8,628 nucleotides of DNA from an uncultured Clostridia bacterium. Its GTDB lineage: Bacteria; Bacillota; Clostridia; Christensenellales; Borkfalkiaceae. The stretch covers positions 1-8,628 of the forward strand of contig CANRAI010000047.1 of NCBI GenBank assembly GCA_947628555.1, in the 5' to 3' direction. Under the pieces are notes generated by a model. It saw only the letters and a program-made list of their open reading frames with translations. It did not search any database and was not told where the DNA came from. The position numbers and the translations under genes were made by a program. Every line of letters begins with the position of its first letter. Positions within the stretch are counted from its first letter, which is position 1. Below, one piece after another: positions 7,101-8,628 of the stretch.

Positions 7101-8244
7101 AGACGGCGTTGTGGCTTCGCTTATGTCGGGCTCGGACGATTTGTCGGTGACCGTTCTCGGCGAGGACGGCGAAACTTTGAAAAAAATAGCCGCTGAAATC
7201 GTTTCCGAACTTGAAAATCCCGAAAACGGCTTTAAGGACGTAAAATCCACGGCTACGGACAAGGCGTTGCAAACGGACGTAAAATTCGACAGGCGCGCGC
7301 TTGCCGACCGCGGTCTTGATTACGAAACGTTGGTGCTTACTTTGAGGATAGGCATATCCTCATATACAGCGTGCACGGCGATTGTTGACGGGGCGGATTG
7401 TTCGGTAAACGTCGCCTTCGATAAGGAGTCCCTTACGGACGCGTCGGCGTTGAAAGATTTTGCCGTGGGTTTTGACGGAAACGGTAAGGCGATAAAACTT
7501 TCCGATGTGGCCGAAGTTTCCGAACCGTACGAGGTTGACGCCTGCATACGCCATTCGGGCGGCAGGCAGATGATTTCCGTTTCGGCGGCTCTTCCAAACG
7601 TGGATACGGGTACGGCGGGCAGGCTAATGAAAAATATAGCGGCAGGCGTGCTTCAAAAATACGAGGGCTATTCTTTCCAGCAGAGCGGAATTTCAAGTTA
7701 TCTCAACGACGCTTTCGCGGGGCTTGCCGTCGCGCTGGTAATATCATTCTTCCTGTTGTTCGCCGTTATGGCGGTGCAGTTCGGGTCTGCGGTCAAGGCG
7801 CTGATTATAATGGCAAGCATACCTTTTTCGTTTACGGGCGGTTTCGTGGCGCTCGTAATTACGGGCACAAGCCTTAACGTCGTCTCGTTCATAGGTCTTA
7901 TTATGCTTATGGGCGTAGTAGTGAACAACGCCATAGTCATGCTTGAAAAAATCAAACAGCTTCACGACGAAGGCATGCCGCATTTCACCGCCGTGCAGGA
8001 AGCCTGCAAGGTGCGCCTGCGCCCCATTTTCATGACCACGCTTACGACCATTCTCGCGCTGATTCCCCTTGCGGTAGGCGTGGGTCAGGGCTCGGAACTT
8101 ATGCAGCCTTTGGGTATTGTGGTAATAGGCGGGCTTTTAATCGGCACTCTCGTTACCCTCGTTTTGATACCTGCGGTCTATTGCGCGGTGCACCGCCTTT
8201 CGGAAAAATTCCCCGACGGCAAAAAGAAAGGGGCGGAAGGCTGA
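4096..8244 (+). CDS. Large RND-superfamily transporter (AcrB/HAE1-like) with a ~300-residue helical insertion
   Basis: This is an inner-membrane RND transporter of 1382 residues, against about 1000-1100 for typical HAE1 pumps, and is expected to use the proton gradient to export small hydrophobic or amphiphilic compounds. The first membrane helix is at about 11-30. A porter half (about 32-630) is followed by helices 2-6 (about 637-795), a charged cytoplasmic linker (about 800-865), helix 7 (876-896), the second porter half, and helices 8-12 (about 1207-1370). MPINLLPDINVP after helix 1, GMLVDNSIVV in helix 4 and GVVVNNAIV in helix 10 are family signatures. The AcrB D407/D408/K940 relay positions read Asp707, Asn708 and Asn1277. 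About 300 mostly helical acidic residues (about 245-548; bases 4828-5739) interrupt the first half where the docking subdomain lies. The TTG at 4096 is preferred (see ribosome binding site); GTG at 4087 would add three residues. No adaptor (MFP) gene is beside it, and the substrate is unknown. Confidence 0.9.
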   Translation: MNKFFSFIIRQSVAIALVVIFALAFGVYSTLQMPINLLPDINVPMVCVQAIYAGANAQSVETDLTEKLEEGLSAISGVTAVDSYSYDNLSAVVLSFDYGADTKEKQTEINGKLASLDLPEGVSTEVYDIDLNAEALAVLSVTSSAERDSSLENAYAAAGELAAKISAIDGVENVEIKGGARKIWSVRPFMGLELTAPLFVKAFSYGALDIPLGNLHSANGEVQIRNNSDITAEADIKNMPVTLPASLAALLSGVKRIADYYGGSTAEDLITLRTDLAEGVAVVLAELDDMSAEELENLAELKTYMNIASAYTADELKNIRASRYYSEILKRVEGKTDDELQDIADEINAQYSVLPFEFSADLLKVVRDGNIDLIIEYREELEGTEEYKSAEGYYEPTDEDYVELALKTGLYPKDCPREEILPKVQFARQTSASGLSSIARQKREAENRGESYSPTDAECALLFTGTTLSDEHPVIMSPMFMAFVRADSYENNMQILIDNREKFGEEVDAAEYYKLYSETDLAGIMDLTLSEQLIDFILKTDFSDVSDGGLVVRTEEIATVAQEEEYGSYVYFGDPQTPLIIKGTTIEVYKSNGANASAVVEAVKKAYWDYLKTSGAASFGARVELLDDQSQFISESVSNVLISMLIGGLLAVLVIFVFLKKIKTSLIIAVTMPLSVLASMICLYAMGITLNMVSLGGLAVGIGMLVDNSIVVIESISKHRDMDKSAYRAAVDGTTEVGGALFGSTVTTVCVFIPILFSGGLTGEIFTDLSWAVIFSLTLSLVVAVTVIPALYAMLCNDRRMLKGGRLKKEMEKAADAETAEVNGEAEVCRADSKTGDVPAKKTFRQRLSALKEPKLMNGIINFYGRLLPKVLKRKAVPILTAVAIFGASIGLLFLTGTEFLPSIDKGQIEVTMSYDSGESLEAIQTDVSAFARLIEEEFKDNLDYISVSVGKNGLLALTDTGIITIQLNTNRGTDGAVNAVRRLSESDNSALAGRRVSVKQIDGVVASLMSGSDDLSVTVLGEDGETLKKIAAEIVSELENPENGFKDVKSTATDKALQTDVKFDRRALADRGLDYETLVLTLRIGISSYTACTAIVDGADCSVNVAFDKESLTDASALKDFAVGFDGNGKAIKLSDVAEVSEPYEVDACIRHSGGRQMISVSAALPNVDTGTAGRLMKNIAAGVLQKYEGYSFQQSGISSYLNDAFAGLAVALVISFFLLFAVMAVQFGSAVKALIIMASIPFSFTGGFVALVITGTSLNVVSFIGLIMLMGVVVNNAIVMLEKIKQLHDEGMPHFTAVQEACKVRLRPIFMTTLTTILALIPLAVGVGQGSELMQPLGIVVIGGLLIGTLVTLVLIPAVYCAVHRLSEKFPDGKKKGAEG
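4828..5739 (+). other. Region encoding the extra helical domain inside the RND transporter
   Basis: The segment corresponds to residues about 245-548. Before it, GNLHSANGEVQIRNNS and the following residues match the end of the usual beta-hairpin region; after it, VVRTEEIATVA matches the conserved V.L.DVA.V strand of the first porter half. In ordinary HAE1 proteins these two points are only some tens of residues apart. The inserted part is rich in Glu, Asp, Leu and Ala. Helix-start motifs of the form [ST]-x-[DE]-[DE]-L recur at residues 265, 291, 312 and 336. There is no hydrophobic stretch long enough for a membrane helix, so it should lie outside the membrane on the extracytoplasmic side. 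I do not recognise a known domain in it. Confidence 0.65.
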
Positions 8245-8275
8245 AAACGCGAAAAACTCGACACGTGTGGGCATA

Positions 8276-8322
8276 TCTACTTTAAGTAGAGCCGCTTAAT
8301 CTTGCGGTAGAATTAGTTTTTT
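8276..8322 (+). terminator. Possible terminator after the RND gene
   Basis: A TCTACTT/AAGTAGA palindrome (8276-8290) is followed by CCGC (8292-8295) pairing with GCGG (8304-8307), then six T residues (8317-8322). CTAC at 8277-8280 can also pair with GTAG at 8307-8310 to give a longer stem. The gap of about 7-10 nt between stem and T run is longer than in a classic intrinsic terminator, so this is tentative. Confidence 0.35.
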
Positions 8323-8352
8323 ATTTGTAGAACGCACGTTTTCACAAGTTTA

Positions 8353-8381
8353 TTGACATTTTTAAGGGGCTTAAATAAAAT
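8353..8381 (+). promoter_or_regulatory. Strong promoter of the DegV-family gene
   Basis: TTGACA (8353-8358, perfect) and TAAAAT (8376-8381, 5 of 6) are separated by the ideal 17 nt. Transcription should start near 8388, leaving a leader of about 23 nt that carries AAGGAG (8400-8405) 5 nt before the ATG at 8411. The DegV gene is therefore its own transcription unit, separate from the RND operon. Confidence 0.78.
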
Positions 8382-8410
8382 TTAAGGCGAATAACTTTTA
8401 AGGAGTCAAT

Positions 8411-8628
8411 ATGTCCGATTATAAAATCACGTGTTGCTCGACCTGCGATTTGGCGGCTTCCCATCTTAAAAAAATAGGCGCTGATTACGCCCTTTACCAC
8501 TATGTTATAGACGGCGTCGATTATCTCGACGACCTGTTCCTTTCGAAAACCCCCGCGGAATTTTACGGCGCGATAGACGCGGGCGCAATGCCCACCACCT
8601 CTCAGGTCACTCCCGAACAGCTTCTTGC
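8411..8628 (+). CDS. DegV-family (fatty-acid-binding) protein, N-terminal part (3' end outside window)
   Basis: The 72 codons visible match the start of DegV/FakB proteins, which bind a fatty acid and in Firmicutes present it to the fatty acid kinase FakA for phosphorylation and entry into phospholipid synthesis. The signs are an N-terminal strand with a (D/C)ST-x-DL-like motif (CSTCDL, 9-14), IDGVDYLDDL (33-42), the EFYGAI segment (50-55), and PTTSQ (61-65). The threonine and serine of PTTSQ normally contact the fatty acid carboxylate. Family members are about 280-300 residues, so roughly three quarters lies outside the window. AAGGAG 5 nt upstream fixes the ATG. The first Asp of the usual TDSTADL motif is Cys here, and the neighbourhood CCSTC is cysteine-rich. 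Which fatty acid is bound, or whether this copy has another role, cannot be told. Confidence 0.85.
   Translation, partial: MSDYKITCCSTCDLAASHLKKIGADYALYHYVIDGVDYLDDLFLSKTPAEFYGAIDAGAMPTTSQVTPEQLL

Larger units (their letters stand above)
8245..8410. other. Intergenic region between the RND gene and the DegV gene
   Basis: This 166-bp A/T-rich spacer contains, in order, an ACACGTGT palindrome (8261-8268), a TCTACTTTAAGTAGA palindrome (8276-8290), a CCGC/GCGG pair with a T run, three GTAGA repeats, and a near-consensus promoter with its ribosome binding site. No gene is seen in it. Confidence 0.7.

Noticed and set aside
8261..8268. ACACGTGT palindrome after the RND stop codon
   Set aside because: An 8-bp palindrome occurs often by chance, and it has no clear relation to a promoter. 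Kept only as a mention in the spacer entry.
1..8628. tRNA, rRNA, CRISPR, insertion sequence or prophage signals
   Set aside because: No cloverleaf, regular spaced repeats, transposase or phage gene was found when reading both strands. Gene style is uniform across the window.

Overview
The window looks like chromosomal DNA from an anaerobic, probably Bacillota/Clostridia-type bacterium. The reasons are an oxygen-sensitive class III ribonucleotide reductase, strong AGGAGG-type ribosome binding sites before nearly every gene, A/T-rich spacers with TTGACA-type promoters, and ROK and DegV proteins of the kind common in Firmicutes. All genes are on the + strand. The lineage is an inference from gene content; no rRNA or other taxonomic marker is present.

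Region 1 (1-2470) is a deoxynucleotide supply block. It holds the C-terminal part of nrdD (anaerobic ribonucleoside-triphosphate reductase, cut by the left edge), then nrdG (its radical-SAM activase), then dut (trimeric dUTPase). NrdG installs the glycyl radical on NrdD, NrdD reduces NTPs to dNTPs, and Dut turns dUTP into dUMP, which removes a mutagenic product and feeds dTMP synthesis. A 13-bp hairpin lies between nrdD and nrdG. A perfect 17-bp terminator-like hairpin closes the block.

Region 2 (2471-2696) is a gene-free spacer. It has a weak candidate promoter followed by a structured, T-rich stretch, then a good promoter whose -10 box overlaps a 9-bp-arm inverted repeat just before the next gene.

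Region 3 (2697-8244) looks like a three-gene operon: a ROK-family sugar kinase, a 142-residue protein with two predicted membrane helices, and a very large RND-type transporter of about 1382 residues. The transporter start overlaps the end of the small membrane protein gene and appears to use a TTG codon. Its first extracytoplasmic half carries an insertion of about 300 mostly helical, acidic residues that the second half lacks. No membrane fusion protein or outer-membrane channel gene is in the window.

Region 4 (8245-8628) contains a spacer with a possible terminator, phased GTAGA repeats and a near-consensus promoter. It leads into the first 72 codons of a DegV-family (fatty-acid-binding) protein cut by the right edge.

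No tRNA, rRNA, CRISPR array, insertion sequence or phage gene was seen. The most unusual item is the RND protein with its large helical insertion, and its operon with a ROK kinase and an unknown membrane protein.
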